From: Rhynchonema sp. JSB1_4
Lineage: Eukaryota; Nematoda; Chromadorea; Monhysterida; Xyalidae
Assembly (NCBI GenBank): GCA_030248065.1
Contig: JASAMV010002571.1
Location: forward strand, 49,049-113,048
Direction: 5' to 3'
Length of the DNA: 64,000 nt
Position 1 is the stretch's first letter. The number at the start of each line of letters is the position of its first letter. The notes under the pieces are model-generated. The model saw only the letters and a program-made list of their open reading frames with translations. It did not search any database and was not told the DNA's origin. The position numbers and the translations under genes are program-made. Of the stretch, positions 36,601-47,800 are shown one piece after another.

Positions 36601-37908
36601 CGCCCTAACCCATTGTGAGAAAGTTCAACTTTGGGCATCGATAGGCCAATTCTTGTATGATCGAGGGTGTAATCAATTCGGGCGGCAACTCGAGCCAACG
36701 CAGCTCACTCCAACGATGGTTGATCAACCACAGCAGTTTGTCCGTGCTTTTCACCTGAAAAATCAGGGCCGGAATATTGATCTCAGCCTCAGAGTTTATG
36801 CTTTATTTTTTTACACATCGCAGCGCTAATGTTTCATCGTCTTGAACGACTCGTGCTTGCAAGCATGTGAAGCAGTTTTGCAATCCTCAACGTTGTGTTA
36901 ACGACGTTCCGTTAACATGAAGAAACCATATTAATTGGCTCAACAGACCACGACGGCCATATCAACTTCGTCAAGACGCGAAGGTGAAATTTGCGAATAT
37001 CAGAAAATCAATTTTATGATTGAGTTGGAACACTGATTTGACCAGAGCAAAGGTTATTAATACGTAAAGGTGTACCACAACATGGTTGTGGATTATGCCG
37101 ACGACTGACGAGCAGAACATCACAAATTTTATCGTATGGCCTACCCCAGCTTAGTGATGATTCATCCCATAATATTTTAAAACAAAAAACTATGTAAGTT
37201 TACGTTCGAGTGATATGCTTCCCATGTCAAAAACCACTTCAACGCAGAAAACGAGTTCTCCAAAACGGTTGCGTTTGGTCACTTAGTACCTGCAGTCCAT
37301 CGTGGTGCGGTCGCAGCAGCATGACTTGCCACAGATTCGGTTGATCGATGAGCTTTTTCCATCGTTTGCACACAAATGACAGCGTTTTTAGCAGCTCTTT
37401 GTGCGGAAAGAACGACAACAGATGGATCAGGCATTGGTCGTTCAGGCTCTCCAGCACCTGAAAGGTCGGGGTTAAGCATTTTGCAGCCTAAAAACTTTAG
37501 GTCAATGTCCAACGCCCAAATATGTAGGTATCTCCTATAGGCGCTAAGTAACTTGATGCAACACACATCACACTGTGCATGTAAAAACCGTTGTCGGTAG
37601 CCTGTGTCAAACGCACTTTCTGGGCGGCTGATGTTTCACAAAACAGCGTATGACAGTGAAAAAGTGCACTATTGGAGAGAAACACTCGAAACTTGAAAGA
37701 CTTTATCCATTTTTTTATCCCGAATTCCCGAACTCTCAATTCTCATAAGTTTTGAAATTCCATAATGACGCAATTCATTTACTTCGTGTGATTCGTATTC
37801 CCGAGGCGCCTTCGGTTCAAGCATTGGAATCGTAGTGGTCATTGCGAGACCGTGCGTTATTTGGCGGACAAGCGACTCAAAATCGAAGCCACCGATTAGC
37901 GCTGTCAT
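33649..37908 (-). CDS. F-box and leucine-rich-repeat protein, spliced; 3' exon not found
   Basis: Minus-strand exons: 37693-37908 (ATG), 37290-37457, 36610-36754, 36037-36236, 35631-35737, 35318-35477, 34660-34835, 34168-34370, 33649-33834. The second exon carries an F-box: LESLNDQCLIHLLSFF then LLKTLSFVCKRWKKLI and LW. Later exons hold LRR-like units (CPKLNFLTM, LRVVNLWG, LECLCVNYCNKVT, LPNLRWLKAG, LLYLDLDTC, LRRLEMRWDDETLRFSDKS). F-box proteins recruit substrates to SCF ubiquitin ligases through Skp1. The series resembles one conserved animal F-box/LRR protein, but I will not assign a name. Phases agree across all junctions except 36610/36236, where a MITE touches the donor (see findings). 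A C-terminal exon after 33649 was not seen. Confidence 0.88.
33867..34116. repeat. Foldback element of GCGAAAAGCGAAAAG words
   Basis: Left GCTGAACTCTGACAAAC and right GTTTGTCATCAGAGTTCAGC are inverted ends; inside are AACGAAAAGCGAAAAG and CTTTTCGCTTTTTGC. It lies in the F-box gene intron between 33834 and 34168. Confidence 0.85.
35225..35282. repeat. Mini-MITE, TTGACCAGCGTAAA family
   Basis: AAACCAGCGCAAA and TTTTACGCTGGTCTT are inverted ends, about 30 bases apart, in an F-box gene intron. Confidence 0.65.
36426..36608. repeat. Foldback MITE of the CCGGAAAT family, copy 2, touching a splice donor
   Basis: Left TAAGGACGAACTAAGGTTAA and right AAGCTAAGTCCGCCCTAA are inverted ends around CCGGAAAT words. 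On the coding (minus) strand its last bases give ATGG|GTTAGGG, the donor of the F-box exon 36610-36754. Confidence 0.8.
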
Positions 37909-40352
37909 TTTGGGACGCGGCGCCCGGGGGGAGGGAGGATATTCGAAATTTTACGCTTTACAGCATGTTACTTCACAGTTCACAGCATTCTTAAGATATA
38001 CTTCATAATGAAAGATCAGTTATAAAAGCACAAATATCTGGGTAACCGCACCCTGATGCTGTAGTGCTAATGTACAAAAAGTGTGTCACCGCTCACTCAT
38101 AATGTACATAAAGCAACAACGACCTTTCCACCTCTTAAGATCACTTCAACCAATATTGACGCTGAATGTGTGAAGTAAAATCGTTCATTGACACAATTTG
38201 TATTGAACTGCCGGACGTGTTGTTTTGACACACTCAGCAGAAATCCCGCAATTTTCCAAACAAAATTTTTAAATTTTCAAGGGAAGGAATCGATTGGGGC
38301 TAATCGGTGACTTTGAGCTTCAGTCAAACGGTTATGAAATCATGTTGGCCGGATTTTCACATCGCTTGCTAAAATACAGTGCTTTAAAAACATATACATA
38401 CTGTATATATAATGTCTGACAAAATCCAGTTGATACTATGTATATGATGTGATGAATAAGCAGCTTTGCTGATATTGTTCGACCTTCAGAAAAGCGGGAG
38501 ATCTGCAAACAGAGAGGCTGTGGGCTGTGAGCAAAAACACAGATCTTTACACCGAAAACTTTTCTGCGCGTTTACATAATACACAGGAAACGTGTGTTGA
38601 ATTACGTGTAACCTAGAAACACAGAAATGAACTGTTTAGATATGTACGTGGTGGCGGGTTATGAACGAAAAACTTGGGGTGGGTTAGTAAACGGTACCAA
38701 TGGCCCGCGCGAAGGACATAAAGCCGCAATAAAACCACGGACACGTGGTATTTTTCTGAATACAAACCGGCTAGAACTTTGTCTAAATTGTTTCCACAGC
38801 GTATTACCGACATAAAATGCAGCAGCAAAACCAAAATCACTTTCGGCATGGTTTATAAGATTCTACGCACATCATGTATAGTTTTCTGGGCTATTCGTCC
38901 TTATTACTCCATTCTGGTCCGAAAAGAACTGTACTTTAGGTCCGAAACACATCCAGGTATAGTCCAGCCACGAACTCATGAGACGACTTATTTTGAAGTT
39001 GACTTGAACGGATCCAATAATGTTCCGGTTCCACGTATTTCGGAAATGAAAGAAAGAGAAACGCATGTATTTTTAAAAAAACACGCTCTCCACCTCGGTG
39101 CGTAAATTCCCTTTTGACTCCCAAAACATTTGTGTGGTGAACGACGTTGCTGTTGGCGTAAGCACGTGACAAATTGAGGTCAGCCAGCTGGAACTTGTCA
39201 TCATGTCTCTCGGCCCAATTTCTTTCTTTTGTTTGCGAAAACCCGTGTAACCGGCGCATTTTTTAATCTGGCAAGCAAGCTTTAAAAAGAGTCGTCTCAT
39301 GAGCACGTGGCTGGACTATACATACCTACACGCTGTGTAGAAAAACGATATTGCCGAACCTGCTTGAACCATGGCTTCGGCTTGGCTTGACAGGCCTGTG
39401 TAAACCTAAAATTCTGTGAAACCGCACTATGCTGGGGCGAGCTCTTATGATATACCCTAAAAACTTCAGCGTATTGCTTTCTGTGACGGTATAGGGACTC
39501 AGTTTGTACAATTGCCTAAAAACTGTGCAAATGCCGCGCCAATTTCACGTCATTTTTTTCTCAGCAAATATTTGGGTCGGACAGTGGAAAACAAATCGTC
39601 ACAACTGCTTCACTTGACAGTAACTTCAAACTGGAATAACAGAGTTGAGGTTCATTTGCTCATTGAAACCAACACGGGTTGGAAACTTTGCTGCTTCACA
39701 CACAAGCAGTGGTTGTCGGTATGAACTTTCATTTGAAAAAAAGGTCAGTAGAACTCTCGACTAATTGTAGTGTCGTTGACGCAGTTCTCACCAAGGAGTT
39801 GTTGTGTCGACGCACGCAACCCACTCGGTTATGTGAGGGTTTCGGAACCAGCGTACTAAACGGGCATGAGATTCATGAATATGCGCCCACAATTCTGTGT
39901 ATATGGAAAGACGCACGTCAACCATTTTCCAATACTCCACATAACACGAGGCTGGCTGGCATCATAAAATTAATCTGCATCTTTATTGTCACGAGCGTCC
40001 GCTGAATAGTTAGCGCGTTAAAAAAAGTACTCCACATCCGTAGCGCACTTTCGAAATCTCGTCAACACACAACGTGCAGTCTATGCACGGGCCACAACAT
40101 TCGTCGAAAATTATTACGAACGGTTGTGCTTATTGTTTTTTAACCTGGAATTACAATTCAGACCGCATGCGGTACACCACATGTGGTTGTTTCGGATATG
40201 TCTGAGCCATATGTGGGATTGTGGTGACAGCACAAATGCCTGGCTCACCAGAACGAAACGGAACATTGACATTTTTTGGTTGATTTAGAAAACCAAACCA
40301 AATCAGCAAACACAAACGCTAAAAGGCAGTGGTGCCATGCCAGCAAAAATGA
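37909..40352. other. Upstream of F-box gene; no gene recognised
   Basis: This contains a GGGGGGAGGGAGG stretch at 37927, microsatellite-like ACATATACATACTGTATATA at 38388, and the foldback at 38948-39326. The promoter of the F-box gene should lie just above 37908 on the minus strand; no TATA is obvious. Confidence 0.45.
38948..39326. repeat. Foldback element with TATAGTCCAGCCACG ends
   Basis: GTATAGTCCAGCCACG and CTCATGAGACGACT at the left recur inverted at 39283-39322. A decayed relative with CATAGTCTAACCACGAGCTC is at 45077-45105, partly overlapping the first intron of the gene that starts at 44819. Confidence 0.8.
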
Positions 40353-40542
40353 TTGCCTGTTTCTCGGAACCATCAAAAATCTGTTCCAAAGCTGAACTCG
40401 CGTGAGTTGTGTGACTCTCTCAAAACAAGCATGAAACCGAACCAGGCACGAACTCCGCGCTGGACGCCTCTTCCTCCACCCGACCCGTTGACCAAGTCAT
40501 ACATTCCAGGCACACGTGTCCCAAACTTGCATAACATGCAAG
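40353..40542 (+). CDS. Possible exon, basic Pro-rich, interrupted by hAT-like insertion
   Basis: An open frame reads LNSRELCDSLKTSMKPN, then RTPRWTPLPPPDPLTKSY and IPGTRVPNLHNMQ up to the insertion point at 40542. The composition looks protein-like, but no family is recognised and no splice partner was found. The open frame continues only 7 codons into the hAT-like element (stop at 40563-40565). Without the insert it would extend past 41204 for about 17 more codons. Low confidence. Confidence 0.3.
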
Positions 40543-41195
40543 CAGGGTTGGAAAAAACTTTTTAAACAAGTTTTTTTTAAAAGATTTAAATAAAATTAGT
40601 TAAATTTTTTTAAAAAAGTCTCAGATTCTTGGAAATTTACACCAAATTTGCCTAAAAAACGCGCAAAAACGCGAAAAAAAGCAACTTTAATTGACAAGTC
40701 ACTTTTGTGACTTGGTTTGCGTCACTTATGAAGGTTTTGCCCTTATGAAGGGTGTTTACGTCGTTTCGGTGCTATTCAACGTGCTTGATATGGACCGATG
40801 ACTGCTACTCTGTGGTGTCAGACACCACAGTTTGTGGTCGAATAAGCAAGATTCATTCATAAACCACACAGAATTGAGAATATAAGCTGCAAAAATATTG
40901 TCGGGTAGCTGAATCAGTCGTATATGACCGACCTGATGGGGTATGACATCGAAGTACCATTTAGGTACATGCATACCGTGTCCCATGTATCACGGGAAGG
41001 TATAATAACATTATTTGGGGCATCTTAGGTACCAAATACATGCCCCAAAGGAGATTTTGTGAAGAAAATTTTTCGACCCTTGAGAAAAAATGACAAAAAA
41101 TAACCCACAAAAAGGCCATTTTTGGACGTTTTAGAACATTTTGTTCCCCGAAAAAATTTAAAAATTTTTTTTTAAATTTTTTTTGCCCATCCCTG
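40543..41195. mobile_element. Non-autonomous hAT-like element with 8-bp target duplication
   Basis: Flanks are CATGCAAG at 40535-40542 and CATGCAAG at 41196-41203, an exact 8-bp duplication. Ends are CAGGGTTGGAAAAAA (left) and TTTTTTTGCCCATCCCTG (right); CAGGGRTGGGCAAA is a typical hAT terminal sequence. The 653-bp interior is AT-rich and has no transposase. Confidence 0.88.
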
Positions 41196-41435
41196 CATGC
41201 AAGAGTATCAGGGCTCCCTTAGTCATAGAGGAAAATGGAAATGGAAACCTTAGAAAATATGTATTTTCATTTCCATTTTCCGGGGAGCCAACTCTTGAGC
41301 TTTACACATGACAGTTGGAATGCGAAATCACCCTGCACATCTGTATGTACAATAATCTCCCAACAAACTTGATTGAAACGAACCCATTATGCATAGGAAC
41401 ATGGGTTGGTTGAGCAAAATATTTTGTCTACTCAC

Positions 41436-41561
41436 ATATTTCTGTCTGTGTCGTCTGCGTCCACTGCTCGTCCGGCTATCTTCCATTCCTTCCCCGATCA
41501 TGTCATCTTCCATTGATTCTTCCATCGGAAACTGCGACATTCGACGCGCGATCTCAAGCAT
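41436..41561 (-). CDS. Possible first coding exon of an unrecognised gene
   Basis: Minus-strand ATG 41559-41561 begins MLEIARRMSQFPMEESMEDD and continues to SSGRRRHRQKY, followed by an excellent donor GTGAGT (from 41435). The product is acidic then basic, with no domain. No downstream exon on the minus strand was identified, so this is a candidate only. Confidence 0.4.
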
Positions 41562-41716
41562 TTTGAATCGATTCAATCACACATACGATTTGCGTGAGAA
41601 TGCAAGTGTGCATATGCAGGCGACCTTTTCTGTAATGAACCACTATAGTGAATCGCTCTATAAGCCTCGCAGTTGAAGTTGTTCAATCTGACCAACTACT
41701 GTACATATGTACATAA

Positions 41717-42040
41717 TGACAAACTACGCCAACACGAGACCGATTTCGGAAGTGGTGTGCTCGCACAACGTAAAGAAAGAGAAAATCCTTGTGCACCACG
41801 TTGTATTCTACAACGTGTAACGTTTTCCAAATTAGCAGCCACGCCTGAATGTTTCACCAATCTGCCATCTCCGAAATCGGGCTTGTGTTGGCGTGGTGTT
41901 ACCTAAATTTACATAAAGGCAAACTACACCAACACGAGCCCGATTTTGAAGGTGGTGTGTATTCAAAACGAATAGAAAGAGAAAATCATCATGCTACACT
42001 TTGTATTCTTCAACGTGTAACATTTCCCAATCAGCAGCCA
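41717..42040. repeat. Tandem duplicate blocks with inverted middle
   Basis: Blocks 41725-41845 and 41925-42040 share CCAACACGAG.CCGATTT, GAAAGAGAAAATC, TACAACGTGTAAC and CAGCAGCCACG in the same order. Between them CCGAAATCGGGCTTGTGTTG is an inverted copy of the block start. Confidence 0.65.
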
Positions 42041-42053
42041 CGTATAGTTTGTC

Positions 42054-42331
42054 TATATAGTAAATTTCTAATTTCGTTGCCTCATGCATTCTTACAGACG
42101 CAGGGAAACTCCCGTTCGAAGTCGAAGCAGGCAACAAGCTCAACACACAGTGAACAAGCCACGCAGCTGACACACACAGCTTGTGTGACTGAAACATTCG
42201 AAACGCACACGAGCCAGCTGCGTGGCTTGTTGACTGTGTGTTGAGCTTGTTGCCTGCTTCGACTTCGAACGGGAGTTTTCCTGCGTCTGTAAGAATGCAT
42301 GAGGCAACGAAATTAGAAATTTACTATATAG
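42054..42331. repeat. Hairpin element, AGTAAATTTC family, copy 3
   Basis: A near-perfect palindrome: TATAGTAAATTTCTAATTTCG at 42055 and its inverse ending at 42330, centre CTGAAACATTCGAAACG (42189-42205). It is directly flanked by TATA-type words, as expected for TA target choice, and abuts the related element starting near 42329. Confidence 0.92.
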
Positions 42332-42572
42332 TAAATTTCCAAATTCGCTGCCGCACAGTAAAATACGCCCCATAGTTAATGTCAAGTTATAAACCCGCAA
42401 GCAAACCGTGCGCGGTTCTGAAACATTGCGCGCAGCTGCCTGGCTGGTTGGCAAGCTGCATTTGTGTGCGTGTTGCCGAAATGTTTCAAAAGTTGATCTT
42501 CGGGTTTAGAACGTGACATTAACTATGGGGCGTATTGCACTGTGTGGCAGCGAATTTGGAAATTTACTATAC
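42329..42572. repeat. Foldback element related to 4258-4680, adjacent to copy 3
   Basis: Ends AGTAAATTTCCAAATTCGCT and AGCGAATTTGGAAATTTACT are inverted; inner arm segments are CTGAAACATTGCGCGCAG and CCGAAATGTTTCAAAAG. It shares its outer ends with the neighbouring hairpin and its inner arms with 4258-4680. Confidence 0.88.
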
Positions 42573-44492
42573 CTCCGTAAATGTATGTACGTTACTAACT
42601 TCATTCTCGTATAAATACACATATAATACACAAACTCAACACCGAGACCAAAGTGCCCTAATGACGCTAAACGGACGCAGCTAAGGTCATTTACCGCTGT
42701 TGAACCACCTCATAACACATCAATCAAATTGCGGTTCAGCGAAATTTATGCTCTTTTTGACGCCCGCGACTACTAAACGCATCGTGTAGCGCCGATGCTT
42801 TTGTCGAAGTTTACAGTGCTCGGGTGTGTGGTTAACGTTTTGTTCGGTAGGCTAAGTAATAGTGAAGTTTAAAAAAAGTGCATTTTCGAACGAAACAGAA
42901 GTATATAATATGTACGTATAACGTGTAACTACGCGTTATGCGGCACGCAGAGTCCAGGAAAAATTCTTGACCCAATTTCACCGCCCAAAAAGCTTTCTTC
43001 CAAAAGGACACCACACCCAAGTGGACAGCTGTCTCTTTCCGCCCCAATTTTGGCACTTTGGCATGGGTGCTCGCTTCTGATGGAGTTTGCATTTGTCATA
43101 TTGGTGTTGGCCTTCACGTTACAGTTTTTTCAAATGCAACCGAATGTTGTGGTGAAATTATACATCTTTTTGCTGCATCAAAGCCGCAAAGTTTTTACAG
43201 ATTTTTTTGACAGATATATAGATTACACGATGAAGTGATATGACGTGAGGATATCCGCACTGTTGCTGAGTAATGCGGGTGTTCGCTTGAAACACAACAA
43301 ACAATGTGCTGTTGGATAATGTCGCACCAGTCAACGCAGCACGATTCGAAAACTTTATTTCATGAAAATTGATTTTTTCTGAAATTTCACGCTGTTCATT
43401 TTTCCTAAATTCAGACATTCAGCGCCAATGTCAAAATTTACTCACCGGGTGGTTACCTAATCTATGTACAAATCCACTGCCGCACAGTTGTATCAATACA
43501 TCTGTCCATCACAAGATCTATGTTTTCATCTTCATCGAAATTCCTTCATTTACTGCTCGATGTGTGTTTATGTGATGGAAGAAGTCACAATGGTCTAATT
43601 GAAGCGTGTCTTTTCGCACGATGTTATAATAACAACAACTACCTATGTATATGTATGTAGACACCTATAAAATTAACAGTTTTACATGTTTGTAAAATAA
43701 ACAACTGTCACATACATATTTTGACATATTGCCCACCGCCACACAAATTGAATGAAAAGATACAAATTACCGCACAACTTTGTGGGAGTTTTCGCTTGAC
43801 CGCAAACCAAGTTTGGGAGTGGTCAACTGCTGAGTTTAAGTGGTGTCGAAACCTACAAGATAAACTGTAGTTTTAAATGACGGAGGTTTCGCAGTAACGA
43901 AAACAAGTTTTCTCTGAAAATCAGCAATAACTGATGTTTTTGTGCGCATATATACATACTGTATGTGTGTTTTTCTCTGCCAAACCATACATTGCGTAAA
44001 TCAATGTTGCATATTTTTATGACCGTTTATGTATTCCGCAACTGCAATTTCATATGAACACAAAAACTTCCACCTCAAACAGGTTTTCGGACACATGTAT
44101 TGTTTCAATGTTCCTTTTGGATATTTACAGGAGATATCTACATAACGCGCAATCCGTATCCCCAGTGCAGTGCGGCGTGTGTCGTAGAGCTAATTACATT
44201 TACCCGGGCTTGATACAAAAACAATAGAGAAGACGTTTTCCATAAAATATTATGATCAAAACGGAGACATATATGTAATACATCCCACAGACACTTCTCA
44301 CAGCAGTTGTTGCAGTTTGATTTATTTTTTCGGGTTTGATCGGCCGCAGAGAGTAGAAAATAGACATAAAAATTCACTCGGCTGTTTTGAGTCTTTCCCA
44401 TGTGAAAATAGGATTATTTTTTATTACTGTTAGCAATTCGCTGTCTGGAAAAAAGAAATGCACGTGCGCTGGTGGCAGTCGGACAGCAGACT
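42573..44492. other. No gene recognised
   Basis: The interval is AT-rich with scattered ACATATGTATGTA-type words. No exon with a motif, and no repeat that I can delimit. Confidence 0.45.
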
Positions 44493-44654
44493 AACAGTCC
44501 ACCCTGTTTGTACTGACCCTGAATAGATGAAACGCACCAGACTGACTTTAGTGCCCTCAGTAAAAATTCAAAAAAATTCATGAAAATTGAAAATTCTTTC
44601 TGTGACGAAACATGCCGTAAACGGCACTATAGCATGAAGAGGATGGACTGTATT
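44493..44654. mobile_element. Pogo/Tc1-mariner-like MITE
   Basis: CAGTCCACCCTGTTTGTACTG at the left and ATGAAGAGGATGGACTG at the right are inverted ends of a 162-bp unit bordered by TA dinucleotides. The end sequence resembles the CAGTCGACCTC...TATAACG type of pogo/Tigger transposons. No coding content. Confidence 0.65.
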
Positions 44655-44818
44655 GGATATACGCACATTTGTAGCAATAAATTGAGAATTAAATGAACAA
44701 AATGAATTTTCATCAAAATATCCGCATGCAGAGACACGCGCGGAAACAAGCAGCTACATACATATATCGACAATAATGTAATGCTACTACTGTGGACGTT
44801 ATTCGTGCATTCGGAACA

Positions 44819-47800
44819 ATGCTAGTAACTGGACAGCATTATCTACAAGTCATCGTTCTGTTGGTTACCCAATGGCTGATTATCGTGAATGGCCAGGACA
44901 GAAAGCAACGACAATTCAAGGGATCCGACGTGCGACAGATTCTGATATCGATGCCACAAGGTCGCGATCCGAAGGAGGCAGTGCTCAATTTGATATACAA
45001 ACTTGAACAGCTGGCGGCATTTGGTGTCGATAAACGGGGCAGGTTGGCCGGGCCTTGTGACTGCCTTGTGATTGGGCATAGTCTAACCACGAGCTCATGA
45101 GACGCCTGTGATGGTATCACGTGTTTCGAAAGTTTTAGAAAACAAAAGAAAGCGAAATTAACAACGCACAGGTATACCCAATTTCTCTTTATTTTGTTTC
45201 CGAAATGTTTCGAAACATTTGGAACCAGGAGTTCCATGACCTGGCGAACCCTGTTTTGACGCCTGATGTTTGATCTGCCATTTTGTGTTGTTTCACAGAA
45301 AAGCCTGTTTGGCTTCTGAACAAATATTCATGATCATGCAGAGTGATTTTAACTTGGTAATCGGCAGTCCATATAATGTTCACGACCAAGTGGTGTGATA
45401 CTGTCATCACTCAGCTCTCCTCTTGTTTTTGGCATACTTTTGGACTTTGGCGCAGTCAGGCTTTATGTGCAGGTTTGAATTTAGGCTTGAGTTTTAGCTA
45501 CACGTTATTCTGATACAACGCACCACCAGAATGCGAAACAAGTCCACGTGGGGGCTTGCTTCGGATTCACGTCGGACTTGAGACGGCAAAAAAAGATAAC
45601 TTCTCAGCCCCCACTACCAAGCATGAAACATTATTGAAAATATCCATAGATGTGGTGGGGTTCAGTTGATAAAACTTGCGAGTTAGCAGCCTCAATGGGG
45701 AGCTTACTCGGGGCAGGGGAGGGGACCAGGTAGAACAAGGTAAAGCACAAAAAACACTAAACTCACTGTTCAAGGAAATGGACGCTCGAAGACTTCTGCG
45801 TGCGACCAACAGTGCCCAAAATGGAGTTCAGTTTCATCAGTGTTCTGGCCGAGCCAATGGTCAAGCAATTATTACCTTGTGTCACCGTCAGCCCGCTAAA
45901 TTGTTTCTGTGACGGATCAGTTCTCCAGTGGAGGAAACGACCAGTCTACATTAAGTTGGTGATGTTTCGGTTATGTCCGTTTGTTGCCGGTGTCAAACAT
46001 GATGATTTCATTGGTATGCCTTGGTCACGTGCTTGTTGTTTCATTAACCACGCACGTCAGGCTTTATTGATCTAGCGCTGCTGAGCCGCCTGAAAGCACT
46101 GTGTTCAAACACGAGTAGACAAATTTTACGCTGGTCAAATCAGAAGCAAAATCTCGATATCGAAATCGAAAACTGGTTATTATAGTTCACAACGGTTGCG
46201 TGTGGCCAGGGCAGATCACATCTGATCATGTGTCTAAGTTTGCGCCGGTTATGTTTCAGTTTTGAAGTTGATGGGAGCTGAGTGATTGTGGCAAATAACA
46301 AAGTGTGCCTTGCAATCGGGAAAAATGCAGAACAACAGAAGCCCAGATTCTTCTTGATGTCATAAAGCCCCTATTTTCCGCTATTTGTTCCATCGCTGTT
46401 TTATCCCTCATCAGCCCGAACGAAGCGAAGCGATTCTTTGGTCGCGGGGCCCTGCCAACGGGTAACATTACGTGGGCCAATTTTGACGTACGACGTTTCC
46501 ATCGAGGCATCACTGGCATTGCGCCACTGGGCATTGATCGAGAATTGAAAGTGGTAAGTTGTCATGTTTATGCTTGACAGTTGACTATCTTTTTTTGCTC
46601 GGATCGGATCGGATTTGCTGAACTCACCGTCAGTCTTCGTGCACTTTGTTGACTTTGGGCATGGGGTGACATTTTCGAAACGATGTAAAGGTCAGTTGGG
46701 TGTAAAGGTCGGTGGAAAGCTCGGTGTGAGAAAGTTCAGTGTAAGCTCGGCCTAAGCTTGAAACATTGCACGCTGAGCAAGCAGCAGACGCGCGTTTCTT
46801 ATCGAAAGGTCAACTTCGATAGTTTGCTGTGCAAGCGCAAAGCGTTTGTTTGCAATCTGGTTCATTTAAGCTGGTTGCACAAACGTTTTAAAGGAATAGT
46901 TGAAAGTTACCTGGTAGTTGGTACCTGGTTAGTTGGTGACGTCAAAATTTTTGGCACCGCCGTCAATGAATGTTCAATTTCTCAACAGCCTTACGGCGAA
47001 ATGCTATGTAGGTAACTTAATATTCTTTTAAACGTTTGTGCAAGTGCAACCAGCTTAAATGAACCAGATTGCAAACAAAAGATTTACACTTGCACAGCGG
47101 ACTGTCAAAGTTGACCTTTCATTTAGGCCGATCTCACAATGCAGCGCGTTAGCGTGTTAGCGCGTTAGCGCATTAGCGTGTTGCTGATTAGCGTGCACGC
47201 TTTTCACGCACGCTTTTGCACTCACAATGGAAATTAGAAAAAGCGCGTTAGCGCGCGCGCTTATCAGCTACACGCTAACGCGCCAACGCGCTAAAACGCT
47301 AATCAGCAAAACGCGTTTGCACTCACAATGGAAATTTAATCCGGGCATAGTTCAGTGCAGAATTTTTTGTTTCGTTTCATTGAATTGTATTGCTTGTCTG
47401 CTTTTTTGTGTCGCCAACACACGAATTGTCATGTTTTGCATTTTTTTTTCTGACAGATCGGATTACAGTTTTCAACAACGAACAAGGACAGGCTATAATA
47501 TGACATCATACAGAATGACTTAAAAACAGGCAGTGATGAGTAACAAAGATCACAATTTCATAACGGAGTAGTGACCAAATCTTCACGTCGTCTGTCGCCA
47601 CCCGGCATGTGTATAATTTGATGCGTTTATGTGCAACTGTTGTTGATGTGCATATTGCTGTTCAGCAGAAATGAAATTATTATCATACATACAAAATGGA
47701 GATGGAAGTCATGAGAGAGATTTTATTGTAAATTCTCGTAATCGAGTTTCATGCAAATATTTCGGTTTGACTTTTCTACGATTTGATAGTCACATTGTAA

